64,000 nucleotides of DNA from Planococcus donghaensis (GCF_001687665.2 NZ_CP016543.2:2852001-2916000), one strand, 5' to 3'; counted from the stretch's first letter, positions 51,823 through 61,616 are shown. A program made the numbers and translations. Notes: a model not told the origin generated them from the letters alone.

Positions 51823-52986
51823 ATGGACTTTTCTAACCGCTTGCAAAATTTACCGACTCAATTTTTTGCTTCTCTTGTTGCTAAAACAAGCAAAGCTATC
51901 GCTGAAGGACGTGATGTGATTAATCTTGGCCAAGGCAACCCTGATCAGCCAACACCCGATCATATCGTTAAAGCATTGCAAACTGCAGTGACCGATCCAA
52001 AAACGCATAAGTATTCACCTTTCCGCGGAATATCAACTTTACGTCAAGCAGCAGCGGATTTTTATAAACGCGAGTATAACGTAGATATCGACCCTGATTT
52101 AGAAGTCGCGATTATGTGCGGGACAAAAATTGGTTTGGTTGAATTGCCATTAGCATTATTAAACTCAGAGGACCTCTTATTACTGCCTAACCCAGGTTAT
52201 CCTGATTATTTGTCCGGGGCACCATTAGCGAATATTGATTTTGAACTGATGAAACTTGATCCACAAAAAGGCTATTTGCCAAACTTTGATGAGTTATCGG
52301 AATCTGTTCGCACGCGCGCAAAATTAATGTATTTAAACTATCCAAATAACCCAACAGGTGCCGTAGCGAACAAAGAATTTTTCGACGAGACTGTTGCTTT
52401 TGCGAAAGAAAATAACATTGCCATTGTTCACGACTTTGCCTATGGAGCTATTGGTTTTGAAGGTAAAAAACCTACAAGTTTTTTACAGTCTGAAGGAGCA
52501 AAAGAAGTCGGTATTGAAATGTATACATTATCGAAAACGTACAATATGGCTGGCTGGCGCATTGGATTTGCCGTGGGGCATCCGAAAATGATTGAAGCAT
52601 TAAATTTAATCCAAGATCATTTATTTGCTGGATTATTCCCTGCTGTTCAACTAGCTGCAGCTGAAGCGTTAAACGCCGATCAGCAATGTGTCGACGATTT
52701 AGTAAATCTCTATGAAAAACGCAGAAACGTACTCGTCGCCGAATGTGCACGTATTGGTTGGGAAATAACAGCTCCCCAAGGCTCATTCTTTGCTTGGTTA
52801 CCGATTCCAAAAGGTTTTACGAGTATCGAATTTGCTGATTTCCTACTTGAAAAGGCAGATATTGCGGTAGCTGCCGGTAGTGGATTTGGTGATGGTGGAG
52901 AAGGCTTTGTCCGGGTTGGACTACTCGTTGACGAAAGTCGTATTGTTGAAGCAATCAGCCGTATTGAAAAACTAAAGTTATTTTAA
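51823..52986 (+). CDS. mtnE: Methionine-salvage PLP aminotransferase (MtnE/YkrV-like)
   Basis: The 387-residue protein is a fold-type I aminotransferase: INLGQGNPDQPTPDH, LMYLNYPNNPTGA, VHDFAYGAIGFEG and TLSKTYNMAGWRIGF with the cofactor Lys. In Bacillus the enzyme transaminates 2-keto-4-methylthiobutyrate to methionine, using glutamine. Glutamine use would give the alpha-ketoglutaramate handled by the divergent MtnU-like hydrolase. RBS AAGGAGAATTAC. A long terminator follows. Confidence 0.88.
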   Translation: MDFSNRLQNLPTQFFASLVAKTSKAIAEGRDVINLGQGNPDQPTPDHIVKALQTAVTDPKTHKYSPFRGISTLRQAAADFYKREYNVDIDPDLEVAIMCGTKIGLVELPLALLNSEDLLLLPNPGYPDYLSGAPLANIDFELMKLDPQKGYLPNFDELSESVRTRAKLMYLNYPNNPTGAVANKEFFDETVAFAKENNIAIVHDFAYGAIGFEGKKPTSFLQSEGAKEVGIEMYTLSKTYNMAGWRIGFAVGHPKMIEALNLIQDHLFAGLFPAVQLAAAEALNADQQCVDDLVNLYEKRRNVLVAECARIGWEITAPQGSFFAWLPIPKGFTSIEFADFLLEKADIAVAAGSGFGDGGEGFVRVGLLVDESRIVEAISRIEKLKLF

Positions 52987-53036
52987 ACAACAAAAGACAG
53001 CTCCTTGTTTTTAAGAGAGCTGTCTTTTGTTGTTTA
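52985..53036. terminator. Bidirectional terminator between mtnE and lepB
   Basis: Arms AACAACAAAAGACAGCTC and GAGCTGTCTTTTGTTGTT are perfect over 18 bp. Confidence 0.92.
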
Positions 53037-53056
53037 ATCCGCCACATGCGATCTGG

Positions 53057-53590
53057 TTATTCGACAACCCCCACATGTTCGAGTGGTGAAATTCGCACTT
53101 TCACTTCTCCCACAACACTCTTTTCTGAAATAAACCCTAAAACTCGGGAATCAGTACTGTTCAATCGATTATCTCCTAACACAAAATAAGATTCCGACGG
53201 CACAGTAAATTCTTTCAAATCCTCGGTTAATCGCAACATGCCCATTTGTTTTGCCGTTTTTAAATTTTTTTCTAAATAGGGCTCAGTTACTGCTTTTCCA
53301 TTCAAATAAAGTTGATCATCTTGCATGGAAATAACATCACCCGGCACTCCAATTACCCGTTTAATAAAATTTACGCCATTTGGCGCAGTAAAAACAATCA
53401 TGTCGAAATTTTCGATTGAGTAAATTTTCGCTAGCACGACTTTATCATTTTCTTCAAACGTAGGCATCATCGATTCCCCGTGGACGGCTACTGGTTCAAA
53501 CAGAAAATGCCTTGATAGTAAGACAATTAGTACAGTCAAAATGATGACTCGCATCCAAGATATAGATTCTTTTACAGGATCTTTATACAC
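53057..53590 (-). CDS. lepB: Type I signal peptidase
   Basis: The 177-residue protein has one N-terminal transmembrane helix (about 13-29), the catalytic Ser in HGESMMPTFEE, the catalytic Lys in FIKRVIGVPGD and the C-terminal box GDNRLNSTDSRVLG. It removes signal peptides of exported proteins at the outer face of the membrane. Length fits SipS/SipT. It is monocistronic. Confidence 0.95.
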   Translation of the reverse strand: MYKDPVKESISWMRVIILTVLIVLLSRHFLFEPVAVHGESMMPTFEENDKVVLAKIYSIENFDMIVFTAPNGVNFIKRVIGVPGDVISMQDDQLYLNGKAVTEPYLEKNLKTAKQMGMLRLTEDLKEFTVPSESYFVLGDNRLNSTDSRVLGFISEKSVVGEVKVRISPLEHVGVVE

Positions 53591-53827
53591 ATCGTCTCCT
53601 CCTATAACTTTATATCTTTTATTATAATACGCATTATGCTTTGTGCCTACTGCTTGGTTTTATCCTTACAGAAGCAATTAACTTCATAGGCTTTTAACGG
53701 CCCTTTCCAACATAGAATGACGCCTCTAATTCTTACTATCTATATAGCTTACTAGCGTCTGAATCGTCAGACTTTTGAGCCCTTCGCAATTTTATGTTAC
53801 ACTCAATAAAAAATGTAGGTGATTAGA

Positions 53828-54847
53828 ATGGTAGGAAGAAATGATCCATGCCCATGCGGCAGTGGCAAGAAATACAAAAAATGTCACGGAAAACAAGAAA
53901 CTGTATCTATCAACGATTTGGTGAATGAAGAACTATTCAAAGTACGTCAACAGTTCTTCTCGGAAAACCCAAATCAGACACATATTACTGAATTCCGTGA
54001 GTTACAACAAGAATGGCAGCCACATTTGATGAAATCAATGGCTGAAAACGATGCACAAGCATTTGTTATTGAGAATTTCCTGTTCATGAAAAAACCTGAA
54101 CTATGGGAAGAGTTTTTAGAAAAACAAATTGAACTTGCTCAACGTCCAACAACAAAAGAAGTACTTGGAAATTGGAAAGACGTAAAAGTATTCCTTGGTC
54201 AATATATTAAAGGCGATACAGAAAAAGCTCAATTTACAGATGTTTTCACTGGTGAAACCCTTGAAATGGCAGATCAACCACCAACAGATATGGAAAACGG
54301 TCAAGGCTTATTAGCAATCCTTCTTCCAGATTCACGCGTTGGTGATAAAGGCGTTTTATTCTTGAACGGCTATTTAACAGTTGTTGGAGAATTTACTCCA
54401 TTCTTCGAACAACTGAAAGCACAAATCGCTACTGAAAATGCTTCACAAGATGAAAGCTACTTGCGCGATAACTACTTAACCATTGTTGAACAAATTGTTA
54501 AGTACTCAACTGGCCGTGTAGAAGAAAGCATCCAGCTTTCTCCAGAACATGATTCTGTGATGGCTGAACTTGATAAGCATATCGAGAAAGCTGATTTTGA
54601 TGAAGAAACAGTTAGCAATATTACAAGTATTTTAAATAGCTATCTCGTTAGCCAGCAACCAACTGTCCAAAAACCTGAAGCACTTGTAGCAGGATACTGG
54701 AGATTCTTACAGGATCACGAATTGGTGAAAGGCCCTATGCTCTCTTCAAAAGACTTAAGTGAAAAATTCGGTGTATCTTCAAGTACAATCTTGAAACGCT
54801 CTAAAGAATTCAGCGCTTATTTCGAAGAATTGTTAGCCAAAAAATAA
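53828..54847 (+). CDS. SEC-C zinc motif protein with C-terminal HTH-like end
   Basis: From the ATG at 53828 (TAGGTG upstream; a GTG three codons earlier is possible) the protein has 339 residues. The N-terminus is a SEC-C zinc-binding motif, [17 protein letters not shown], as at the C-terminus of SecA. The middle (about 40-280) is acidic and helical without a family I recognise. The end ([23 protein letters not shown]) looks like a helix-turn-helix. A regulatory or nucleic-acid role is possible. The next 200 bp hold DnaA boxes. Confidence 0.85.
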   Translation: MVGRNDPCPCGSGKKYKKCHGKQETVSINDLVNEELFKVRQQFFSENPNQTHITEFRELQQEWQPHLMKSMAENDAQAFVIENFLFMKKPELWEEFLEKQIELAQRPTTKEVLGNWKDVKVFLGQYIKGDTEKAQFTDVFTGETLEMADQPPTDMENGQGLLAILLPDSRVGDKGVLFLNGYLTVVGEFTPFFEQLKAQIATENASQDESYLRDNYLTIVEQIVKYSTGRVEESIQLSPEHDSVMAELDKHIEKADFDEETVSNITSILNSYLVSQQPTVQKPEALVAGYWRFLQDHELVKGPMLSSKDLSEKFGVSSSTILKRSKEFSAYFEELLAKK

Positions 54848-54890
54848 TCCCAAAAGCTGTAGCACATTACCGTTTATTGGATATATCAGC

Positions 54891-54921
54891 AAAAAGAGTA
54901 GCCTCGGCTACTCTTTTTTTG
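54891..54921 (+). terminator. Terminator after the SEC-C gene
   Basis: Arms AAAAAGAGTAGCC and GGCTACTCTTTTT, followed by TT and GTTTG. Confidence 0.87.
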
Positions 54922-55002
54922 TTTGTTGATAACTTTAAAGGGAATCATAAAAGAAGGAAGAAAAAACGGTGTCTATAAGGAAATTTCTCTATTTTAATCA
55001 TC

Positions 55003-55102
55003 TTATACACAGTAAACCGCTAATTATTGTGTGCTATGTGGATAAGTTTTTAGAATTTTGTTAATTTTATTGCATAAAAGAAACTTATTAACATGTGGAT
55101 AA
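55003..55102. promoter_or_regulatory. Cluster of three DnaA boxes in an AT-rich gap
   Basis: TTATACACA (55003-55011, plus strand) and two perfect TTATCCACA boxes on the minus strand (55045-55037 and 55102-55094) lie within 100 bp; a one-mismatch box is at 54924-54932. The gap 54848-55133 between the SEC-C and DUF421 genes is otherwise AT-rich and shows no ORF. No dnaA, dnaN or other oriC genes are nearby, so this is not oriC; it could be a DnaA-binding regulatory cluster. Confidence 0.5.
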
Positions 55103-55133
55103 TTTTATTAAAACTAATAAAAGGAGGATGAGT

Positions 55134-55652
55134 ATGTTTGAAATCACACTCAGTAGTTTTATACGAATCGTTACAGTCGGATTTCTAGCTTATGTGGGAC
55201 TTGTTATTTTACTTCGGGTGTCAGGTAAACGAACATTAACAAAATTAAATGCTTTTGACTTGGTCGTGACAGTGGCTTTAGGTTCGACCCTTTCGACTAT
55301 ATTACTCAACAATAGCATAAGTTTACTTGAAGGAATGACAGCATTTGGGATGCTCATTTTATTGCAATATTTGATGACTCTTTTTTCTCTTCATTTCGAT
55401 TGGTTTAACAACTTGATTAAGTCAGAACCACGTCTTTTGTATTTAGATGGAAATTTCTTAAAAAGCTCTATGCGAAAAGAACGCATTAAAGAAATGGAAA
55501 TTCTTCAAGCTATACGAAATACAGGATTTGGATCTACGGAAAAAGTAAAAGCAGTCATCCTCGAAACTGACGGTAGTTTATCAGTTATTAGTAGTGAAAC
55601 AGGCAATGCGTTAAAGCACGTTAACTCAGAAGTAGATTTAAACGAGACCTAA
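55134..55652 (+). CDS. DUF421 membrane protein (YetF-like)
   Basis: From the ATG at 55134 (AAGGAGG 6 nt upstream) the protein has 172 residues. Three N-terminal transmembrane helices (about 8-25, 43-60, 63-84) carry LLRVSGKRTLTKLNAFDLVVTVALGSTLSTILL. A cytoplasmic DUF421 domain follows with RLLYLDGNFLKSSMRKERI and FGSTEKVKAVILETDGSLSVI. YetF-like proteins occur in spore or envelope contexts but their function is unknown. Confidence 0.88.
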   Translation: MFEITLSSFIRIVTVGFLAYVGLVILLRVSGKRTLTKLNAFDLVVTVALGSTLSTILLNNSISLLEGMTAFGMLILLQYLMTLFSLHFDWFNNLIKSEPRLLYLDGNFLKSSMRKERIKEMEILQAIRNTGFGSTEKVKAVILETDGSLSVISSETGNALKHVNSEVDLNET

Positions 55653-55662
55653 TTTATTCACG

Positions 55663-55697
55663 AAAAAAGTGCATGGGTTTTATCCATGCACTTTTTC
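55663..55697. terminator. Bidirectional terminator
   Basis: Arms AAAAAGTGCATGG and CCATGCACTTTTT around a GTTTTAT-type loop between the converging DUF421 and thioesterase genes. Confidence 0.9.
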
Positions 55698-56177
55698 TTA
55701 TGGTCTAGGTGGCTTCACGCGCAATTTTCGGTATTCCCGTCTTGCAGGTGCTGTTTCAAAAAAGAGTTTTTCGCCTACCGATTCCGGCAAAACAGGAGGA
55801 ACAGGGGTTGGTTTGCCATCGTCTCCCATTGCAACCATCGTCAAGAATGATTCTGTCGTTAACTTTTCATCACCTGTTTGAAGGTTCTTTGATTTTACTC
55901 GGACGTAAACTTCCATCGAAGTTCGGCCTGTTGAAGTAACATTCGCCTCAAGTTCTAATACATCTCCAACTTTAGCTGAAGATAAAAAATCAACCGAATC
56001 AATAGATGCTGTTACAACAACTTGACGACGTGCGTGCTTCATTGCCGTAATTCCTGCGATTTCATCGATGTATGCTAAAACTTTCCCCCCAAAAATAGAA
56101 TCCATGTGATTGGTATCAGGAGGAAGAACAAGCTTGGTTTGAATGGTTCTTGATTCTTTCATCGGTTTTGCTTCCAT
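55698..56177 (-). CDS. Acyl-CoA thioesterase, hotdog fold (YkhA-like)
   Basis: From the ATG at 56177 (AAAGGA 10 nt upstream; an ATG at 56183 and a TTG at 56186 are alternatives) the protein has 159 residues. It shows the hotdog signature LVLPPDTNHMDSIFGGKVLAYIDEIAGI with the catalytic Asn-His/Asp region, and VDFLSSAKVGDVLELEANV. It hydrolyses acyl-CoA esters; chain-length preference is unknown. Monocistronic. Confidence 0.88.
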   Translation of the reverse strand: MEAKPMKESRTIQTKLVLPPDTNHMDSIFGGKVLAYIDEIAGITAMKHARRQVVVTASIDSVDFLSSAKVGDVLELEANVTSTGRTSMEVYVRVKSKNLQTGDEKLTTESFLTMVAMGDDGKPTPVPPVLPESVGEKLFFETAPARREYRKLRVKPPRP

Positions 56178-56273
56178 TATCATCAATCCTTTCTATAATA
56201 GCCGTGTTATTGGAAGTTTCCCCAAAACAATAGCCTTTCCTTTATAATATATTGAAATGAGGAGGAATACTTT

Positions 56274-57077
56274 ATGTCAGAGTTATTGAATATTTTAAAC
56301 ACCCCTGAATTCCAGTCCAAAACAACCTTAAAACATCAGCTTCAAAAGCTTGGCATCGTGGCCGGGGACCGAATAATGGTTCATTCATCATTAAAATCTA
56401 TGGGATGGATCGCTGGAGGGGCTCAAGCGGTCGTTGAAGCCTTACTAGAAACTATTACAGAAGCAGGCACTATCATTATGCCCGCTCAGTCTTCGGACAA
56501 CTCAGACCCTGTTTACTGGATGCAGCCACCGGTTCCTGAAAATTGGCATCAATCGATTCGCGACCACCTTCCTGCATTTGATCCTCACTTAAGCGGACTA
56601 CGGGGTATGGGCAAAATTGCCGAATGCTTTCATCGCCACCCAGCGACCATTCGAAGCCCCCATCCTTCTCACTCATTTATGGCGTGGGGGGCCCATGCCA
56701 AAGACTGGATGAGTGAACAGCCGATTGACGATTCTTTTGGAGAAAAATCACCCTTGGCAAAAATGCTACAAGCCAAAGTCAAAATTCTTTTAATTGGGGT
56801 CGATTTCGATTCATGTACAGCTCTTCACTATGCCGAATTTGTTCAAGAAAATCGTTCCACTTCACCACAAGGTGCCGCTATGATACAGGATGGAGAACGA
56901 GTTTGGCAAACATATGACTGTATCGATATGGATTCAGAGCGCTTTCCAGAAATCGCCAAAGCTTTTCCAGGTGTTATTTCTAAAGGCGTATTGGGGCAAG
57001 CCGAAACGCAAATCGTTGATATGAAAGAGATTGTCGAATTTGGAATCGACTGGATTAAGGAACATCCTACAACATAA
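56274..57077 (+). CDS. AAC(3)-fold aminoglycoside N-acetyltransferase family protein (YokD-like)
   Basis: The 267-residue protein has the AAC(3) fold: VHSSLKSMGWIAGGAQAVVEALL (acetyl-CoA loop), GTIIMPAQSSDNSDP, and HPSHSFMAWGAHA and GVDFDSCTALHYAEF with the conserved His residues. Antibiotic acetylation is the family activity, but chromosomal YokD-like proteins in Bacillales often lack a proven resistance role. RBS GAGGAGGAATACTTT. Monocistronic. Confidence 0.87.
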   Translation: MSELLNILNTPEFQSKTTLKHQLQKLGIVAGDRIMVHSSLKSMGWIAGGAQAVVEALLETITEAGTIIMPAQSSDNSDPVYWMQPPVPENWHQSIRDHLPAFDPHLSGLRGMGKIAECFHRHPATIRSPHPSHSFMAWGAHAKDWMSEQPIDDSFGEKSPLAKMLQAKVKILLIGVDFDSCTALHYAEFVQENRSTSPQGAAMIQDGERVWQTYDCIDMDSERFPEIAKAFPGVISKGVLGQAETQIVDMKEIVEFGIDWIKEHPTT

Positions 57078-57084
57078 AACATAG

Positions 57085-57119
57085 AAAATGCCAGCACTCT
57101 TTGAGCAGCTGGCGTTTTT
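57085..57119. terminator. Bidirectional terminator between AAC(3) and Fic genes
   Basis: Arms AAAATGCCAGC and GCTGGCGTTTT with a loop of about 11 nt. Confidence 0.82.
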
Positions 57120-57709
57120 CATGGCGTAATAATTTCGGATAACAATTTTTCTAAACGATCATTGTCTTTATTGAATGAGTCAACAAACGCATTGATAATC
57201 TCTGCAGGTTCACGTACTTTTCCCCACTCTAACTGATAGCCTGCATTTTGTAGCAATTGACGTGCAAATTCACGAATACTACGCCCATTCCCTTCTCGAA
57301 AAGGATGCAAAGCATTCAATTCCGATAGAAAATAAGCTAGTCGACTAACGAGCTGATTTCGTGGCAACTTTTTCAAGTAGTTCTCAGCTTTTAATTCGTT
57401 AAAAATTTTAAGCAACTGTGTTTCAATGTGTTTGGGATGAGCAAAAGACGAAGAACCTTTCGAAATCATTTCTTTTCTCAATTCTCCAGCAAACGGATAG
57501 ACATCTTGAAGGATGTATTGATGAATGGCCAAGTAAGCTTTAACATCTAAAGAGTCTGCTGGCTTTTGTAATCGCAGTTCTGCAAGGCGGAACAAAGAAT
57601 AGACTTTCTCCAATTCTTTCAGCTTTTCTTCATCTTCTACATCAAACAAATTGATCAATACATCAGTACCGGGGTAACAATACATTGAAGCATGTTGATA
57701 CTTAGACAT
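57119..57709 (-). CDS. Fic domain AMP-transferase toxin (VbhT/FicT-like)
   Basis: From the ATG at 57709 (AAGGAAG upstream) the protein has 196 residues with a complete Fic motif HPFREGNGRSIREF (about 127-140: His, acidic residue, GNGR and second Arg) and a flap region around EMISKGSSSFAHP. Fic enzymes transfer AMP from ATP onto target proteins, in FicT toxins onto gyrase and topoisomerase IV. The start overlaps the antitoxin stop by 8 bp. Targets are unknown. Confidence 0.9.
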   Translation of the reverse strand: MSKYQHASMYCYPGTDVLINLFDVEDEEKLKELEKVYSLFRLAELRLQKPADSLDVKAYLAIHQYILQDVYPFAGELRKEMISKGSSSFAHPKHIETQLLKIFNELKAENYLKKLPRNQLVSRLAYFLSELNALHPFREGNGRSIREFARQLLQNAGYQLEWGKVREPAEIINAFVDSFNKDNDRLEKLLSEIITP

Positions 57710-57890
57710 TGAACTTCCTTTTGATGGCCTGATGGAATTGTGCTTCCGTCCGTTCACCAGTTAATACCGATCGAACGAAGTTCTCATCCTCACTTGTCAC
57801 ATCAAATCCTTCTGTAACTAAAGAATGTGAAGCATAGGAAATCGCATGATTGGCTTGTTCATGGGAAACTCGGTTTGCTAAATTCGTCAA
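57702..57890 (-). CDS. VbhA-family antitoxin of the Fic toxin
   Basis: From a TTG at 57890 (AAAGGTGG 8 nt upstream; a GTG at 57902 is the alternative) the protein has 62 residues. It contains the class I Fic inhibitory motif S/T-xxx-E-G/N as SLVTEG, in ANHAISYASHSLVTEG. The Glu is known in VbhA to block productive ATP binding in the Fic site. It overlaps the toxin start by 8 bp, the usual arrangement for coupled synthesis. Confidence 0.87.
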   Translation of the reverse strand: MTNLANRVSHEQANHAISYASHSLVTEGFDVTSEDENFVRSVLTGERTEAQFHQAIKRKFNV

Positions 57891-57999
57891 CGGAATGACC
57901 ACCTTTCATGTAGAAATTATACCATTTCTCTACTGTTTTTTCTATCATCAACCCTTGCTCCATAAAGGTTTCGATCGCATTTTATATACTGAAAAAGAA

Positions 58000-58031
58000 T
58001 AAAAAAACCCGGATGCAAATGCATCCGGGTT
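58000..58031 (-). terminator. Terminator of the aldehyde dehydrogenase-DUF779 operon
   Basis: Arms AACCCGGATGC and GCATCCGGGTT with a 4-nt loop; T7 follows on the minus strand. Confidence 0.88.
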
Positions 58032-58034
58032 CGT

Positions 58035-58397
58035 TTACGCTTGTTGCTGCAATTCTTTACTTTCTTCGGGCGTGAAAGCTCTAGACCTTGTTAAGAACCG
58101 CTTGCCTTCAACTCCCTCTAGTGAAAACATTCCGCCTCGCCCTGGCACGACATCAATAATCAGCTGGGTATGGCTCCAGTAGTCAAACTGGTTTTTATGC
58201 ATATAAAATTCACTGTCTCCGATAACCCCCATTAAAATGTCTTGATCCCCGACAAATAAGTCGCCTTTCGGATAACACATAGGCGAGCTACCATCACAGC
58301 AGCCTCCGGATTGATGAAACATGACAGGGCCATGTTTTTCCTTTAGCAATTCAATCAATTCAAGAGCAGCATCTGTCGCAATTACGCGTTCGACCAT
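58035..58397 (-). CDS. DUF779 protein associated with aldehyde dehydrogenase
   Basis: The 120-residue protein has the DUF779 pattern: GPVMFHQSGGCCDGSSPMCYPKGD (three Cys), FYMHKNQFDYWSHTQLIIDVVPGRGGMFSLEG. Genes of this family lie next to NAD-dependent aldehyde dehydrogenases in many bacteria; the role is unknown, perhaps cofactor or activity control. It follows the dehydrogenase gene by 40 bp on the same strand. Confidence 0.92.
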   Translation of the reverse strand: MVERVIATDAALELIELLKEKHGPVMFHQSGGCCDGSSPMCYPKGDLFVGDQDILMGVIGDSEFYMHKNQFDYWSHTQLIIDVVPGRGGMFSLEGVEGKRFLTRSRAFTPEESKELQQQA

Positions 58398-58437
58398 TGC
58401 TATCCCTACTTTCTTGTAGTCTTTAGACTACATAAGA

Positions 58438-59958
58438 TCAAAAGAATCCTTGCTTGTTTTCATTGTAGCTAACTAACATATTTTTTGTTTGTTGGTAATG
58501 GTTAAGCATCATTAGATGATTTTCACGACCAAATCCAGACATTTTGTATCCGCCAAATGCTGCGTGAGCTGGGTACTGGTGGTAACAGTTTGTCCATACG
58601 CGCCCTGCTTGGATACCACGTCCAAAGCGATAAGCTGTATTCGTATCACGTGTCCAAATTCCAGAACCTAGTCCATATAATGTATCGTTAGCGATTTCAA
58701 GCGCTTCTTCTTTTGTTTTAAACGTCGTAACAGAAACAACTGGACCAAAAATTTCTTCTTGGAACACACGCATCTTGTTGTGCCCTTTAAAGACGGTCGG
58801 TTGGATATAGTAACCTTCTGCTAAATCGCCTTCTAAATGGTTCCGATCACCGCCTGCAAGAACTTCTGCGCCTTCTTGTTTACCGATATCTAAGTAAGAT
58901 TGAATTTTCTCCATTTGCTCTGTAGAAGCTTGTGCTCCCATCATCGTTTCTGGATCAAGCGGATTTCCAAGTTTAATCGCTGCTACACGCTTTAATACAC
59001 GCTCCATAAACTCGTCGTAAATGTCTTCTTGGATCAATGCACGAGATGGACATGTACACACTTCACCTTGGTTTAATGCGAACATAACAAATCCTTCAAC
59101 TGCTTTATCAAGGAAAGCATCGTCCGCGTCCATAATGTCTTTAAAGAAGATATTTGGTGATTTTCCACCCAGTTCCAATGTTACTGGGATTAAGTTTTGT
59201 GATGCATACTGCATGATCATACGACCAGTAGTCGTTTCACCTGTAAATGCTACTTTGCTAATGCGTGGACTTGAAGCAAGTGGCTTCCCTGTTTCAAGAC
59301 CAAAGCCGTTTACAATATTTAAGACACCAGGCGGTAAAATATCACCAATTAATTCGGCTAATACAAGAATACTTGCCGGAGTCTGCTCAGCAGGTTTTAA
59401 TACCACGCAGTTACCCGCAGCTAATGCCGGAGCAAGTTTCCAAACAGCCATTAAAATTGGGAAGTTCCAAGGAATAATTTGACCCACAACACCAAGCGGC
59501 TCATGGAAATGATACGCTACTGTATCGTCATCAAGTTGGCTTAAAGATCCTTCTTGTGCTCGGATTGCTCCAGCAAAATAACGGAAATGATCGATCGCTA
59601 GTGGTAAATCGGCATTTAGCGTTTCACGTACCGCTTTCCCGTTATCCCATGTTTCAGCAACAGCTAACATTTCTAAGTTTTGTTCCATGCGATCGGCAAT
59701 TTTCAGTAAAGCATTGGCACGTTCAGTAACTGAAGTTTTGCCCCACGCATCTTTAGCTGCATGTGCTGCATCAAGTGCTAGTTCTACATCTTCGGCGGTT
59801 GAGCGCGCAATTTCAGTAAATTTTTTGCCTGTAACTGGCGAAACGTTATCAAAGTATTGACCTTTGACAGGCGCTTTCCACTCTCCATTTATAAAGTTCT
59901 CATATTTCTCTTTAAAATTTACTTTTGAACCTTCTGTATTAGGTACTGCATAGACCAT
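58438..59958 (-). CDS. NAD-dependent aldehyde dehydrogenase (ExaC/AldA-like)
   Basis: The 506-residue protein is a full-length class 3/acetaldehyde-type [27 protein letters not shown], catalytic Glu in [12 protein letters not shown], nucleophilic Cys in [11 protein letters not shown] and [10 protein letters not shown]. Its pairing with DUF779 and the N-terminal [14 protein letters not shown] suggest the ExaC type, which oxidises acetaldehyde and other aldehydes. RBS AAAGGGGAGAGATA. It leads a two-gene operon. Confidence 0.93.
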   Translation of the reverse strand: MVYAVPNTEGSKVNFKEKYENFINGEWKAPVKGQYFDNVSPVTGKKFTEIARSTAEDVELALDAAHAAKDAWGKTSVTERANALLKIADRMEQNLEMLAVAETWDNGKAVRETLNADLPLAIDHFRYFAGAIRAQEGSLSQLDDDTVAYHFHEPLGVVGQIIPWNFPILMAVWKLAPALAAGNCVVLKPAEQTPASILVLAELIGDILPPGVLNIVNGFGLETGKPLASSPRISKVAFTGETTTGRMIMQYASQNLIPVTLELGGKSPNIFFKDIMDADDAFLDKAVEGFVMFALNQGEVCTCPSRALIQEDIYDEFMERVLKRVAAIKLGNPLDPETMMGAQASTEQMEKIQSYLDIGKQEGAEVLAGGDRNHLEGDLAEGYYIQPTVFKGHNKMRVFQEEIFGPVVSVTTFKTKEEALEIANDTLYGLGSGIWTRDTNTAYRFGRGIQAGRVWTNCYHQYPAHAAFGGYKMSGFGRENHLMMLNHYQQTKNMLVSYNENKQGFF

Positions 59959-60166
59959 TCTTATCTCTCCCCTTTGATCATTTTACCATTATGTACACGC
60001 TTTCATTATTTCATTACCCCTTGGCGTAGTAATAACAGCTTCCCTTCTATATTGTCAAACTAATCTAAAAATTGCAACTGTAAAACACTAATTTTTTTTA
60101 TTCATCCCCTTGGTTCATGTATAATGAGAGCGAGACTAGGAAATACGGTACTGAAAGGAATTTATT

Positions 60167-60874
60167 ATGCGAATCAATAAGTTTTTAAGTGAGACAGGAA
60201 TTACTTCTCGGCGCGGAGCTGATAAGTTTATCGAAGCAGGTCGAGTGACCATTAACGGCAAATTAGCCGAACTTGGTAGTAAAGTAGAATCGAATGATGA
60301 AGTAAAAGTCGATGGCAAGATTATCGAACAACCGCAGCGGCAATACGTCTACTTAGCGTTAAACAAACCAGTAGGCATCACGAGCACAACAGAGCGGCAT
60401 ATTGAAGGAAATATTGTCGATTTCGTTAATCACCCAGAACGTATTTTTCATATAGGCCGCTTGGATAAAGATTCAGAAGGGCTTATTCTATTGACGAATG
60501 ACGGGGATATTGTCAACGAAATTTTACGTGTTGAAAATGAACACGAGAAAGAATACATCGTTAAAGTAGACATGCCCATCACTGAATCTTTTTTATCCAA
60601 AATGGAACAAGGTGTTGAAATTCTTGGAACGAAAACACTTCCAGCAAAAGCTGAAAAATTATCTAGTTACACCTTTAAACTAACCTTACGTCAAGGTTTA
60701 AACCGACAAATCCGTCGCATGTGTTCAGCACTTGGCTATGAGGTTCGGAGTTTAAAAAGAGTCCGCATTATTAATATTTTCTTAGGAGATTTACCTATTG
60801 GTGAATGGCGCGATTTGACAGATGCTGAACGAACAGAGCTGTTCAACCAACTCAATTACACACCAAAACGCTAA
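60167..60874 (+). CDS. rluF: 23S rRNA pseudouridine synthase RluF-like
   Basis: The 235-residue protein has an N-terminal S4 domain (about 1-55, [22 protein letters not shown]) and a RsuA-type synthase domain with the catalytic Asp in [18 protein letters not shown] and [22 protein letters not shown]. The sequence is closest to RluF, which modifies U2604 of 23S rRNA; RluB-like specificity cannot be ruled out. Confidence 0.9.
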   Translation: MRINKFLSETGITSRRGADKFIEAGRVTINGKLAELGSKVESNDEVKVDGKIIEQPQRQYVYLALNKPVGITSTTERHIEGNIVDFVNHPERIFHIGRLDKDSEGLILLTNDGDIVNEILRVENEHEKEYIVKVDMPITESFLSKMEQGVEILGTKTLPAKAEKLSSYTFKLTLRQGLNRQIRRMCSALGYEVRSLKRVRIINIFLGDLPIGEWRDLTDAERTELFNQLNYTPKR

Positions 60875-60887
60875 GGGGGAATTTGAT

Positions 60888-61604
60888 ATGTTAGCCATGA
60901 AAAGCACACCTAACCATACAGGGGTTAAAATTAGCGGCGATTATTTTGATTTGGATGAGCTAAACTTAGCCATTTATAAAATGATTGGGCAAGAAGACCA
61001 GTATTATGGCTATGAAGGATCGAGAATGAGAATCCTTAGTATTTCCCATGAAATCCGGTGTGCCGCTCAAGGCGACCGTAATGTAGACTTTGTGTTTAAT
61101 GGTCTTCACGAACATACAATGAAGCAGCACGAATTAATTGCTCCTGATAAAAATATTTACTTTTCTACTGAAGTGTTGTGGCCTGAAGTAATTTATGCAG
61201 CAATCGCTTTAAAAGATTTCGTGAACTTCTACCAAAAGGATAAAGAATTTCCGTTTTGGGACGTGCACATCCCTACAATTCTTCGCTTTCAATCATTGGT
61301 TCTTGATTGTTTACAAGGGCATGTTCCAGAAGAGGAATTCGATGCTATCTTACAAGCCTTTAACCAACCGGGCTCCGTAAACGATTACGCTATCCAATAC
61401 GTAGACCTATTAAACTTAAAATACATCGGCATGACTAAAAAGCAACGTGAACAAAGTCTATCAACGATCGCAATGAAAATCGCAGTACAAGATCAAGATT
61501 ACACAGCGTTTCGCAACCAAGTAATCGCCGCGGCTTCTCCACATAAAAAGCCGATACACGAAATTTCCATAAAAGCCGAATATCCGGAAAACTTTGAGTG
61601 GTGA
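60888..61604 (+). CDS. Conserved hypothetical protein (DUF6904-like)
   Basis: From the ATG at 60888 (AAGGGGGA 7 nt upstream) the protein has 238 residues; a longer frame would overlap rluF. It starts MLAMKSTPNHTGVKISGDYFDLDELNLAIY and contains GYEGSRMRILSISHEIRCAAQGDRN and EVLWPEVIYAAIALKDFV. It is soluble and lacks an obvious catalytic motif. I recall a similar family labelled DUF6904 but am not certain. It lies 13 bp behind rluF and is probably co-transcribed. Confidence 0.75.
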   Translation: MLAMKSTPNHTGVKISGDYFDLDELNLAIYKMIGQEDQYYGYEGSRMRILSISHEIRCAAQGDRNVDFVFNGLHEHTMKQHELIAPDKNIYFSTEVLWPEVIYAAIALKDFVNFYQKDKEFPFWDVHIPTILRFQSLVLDCLQGHVPEEEFDAILQAFNQPGSVNDYAIQYVDLLNLKYIGMTKKQREQSLSTIAMKIAVQDQDYTAFRNQVIAAASPHKKPIHEISIKAEYPENFEW

Positions 61605-61616
61605 ACAGAAAAGTGA

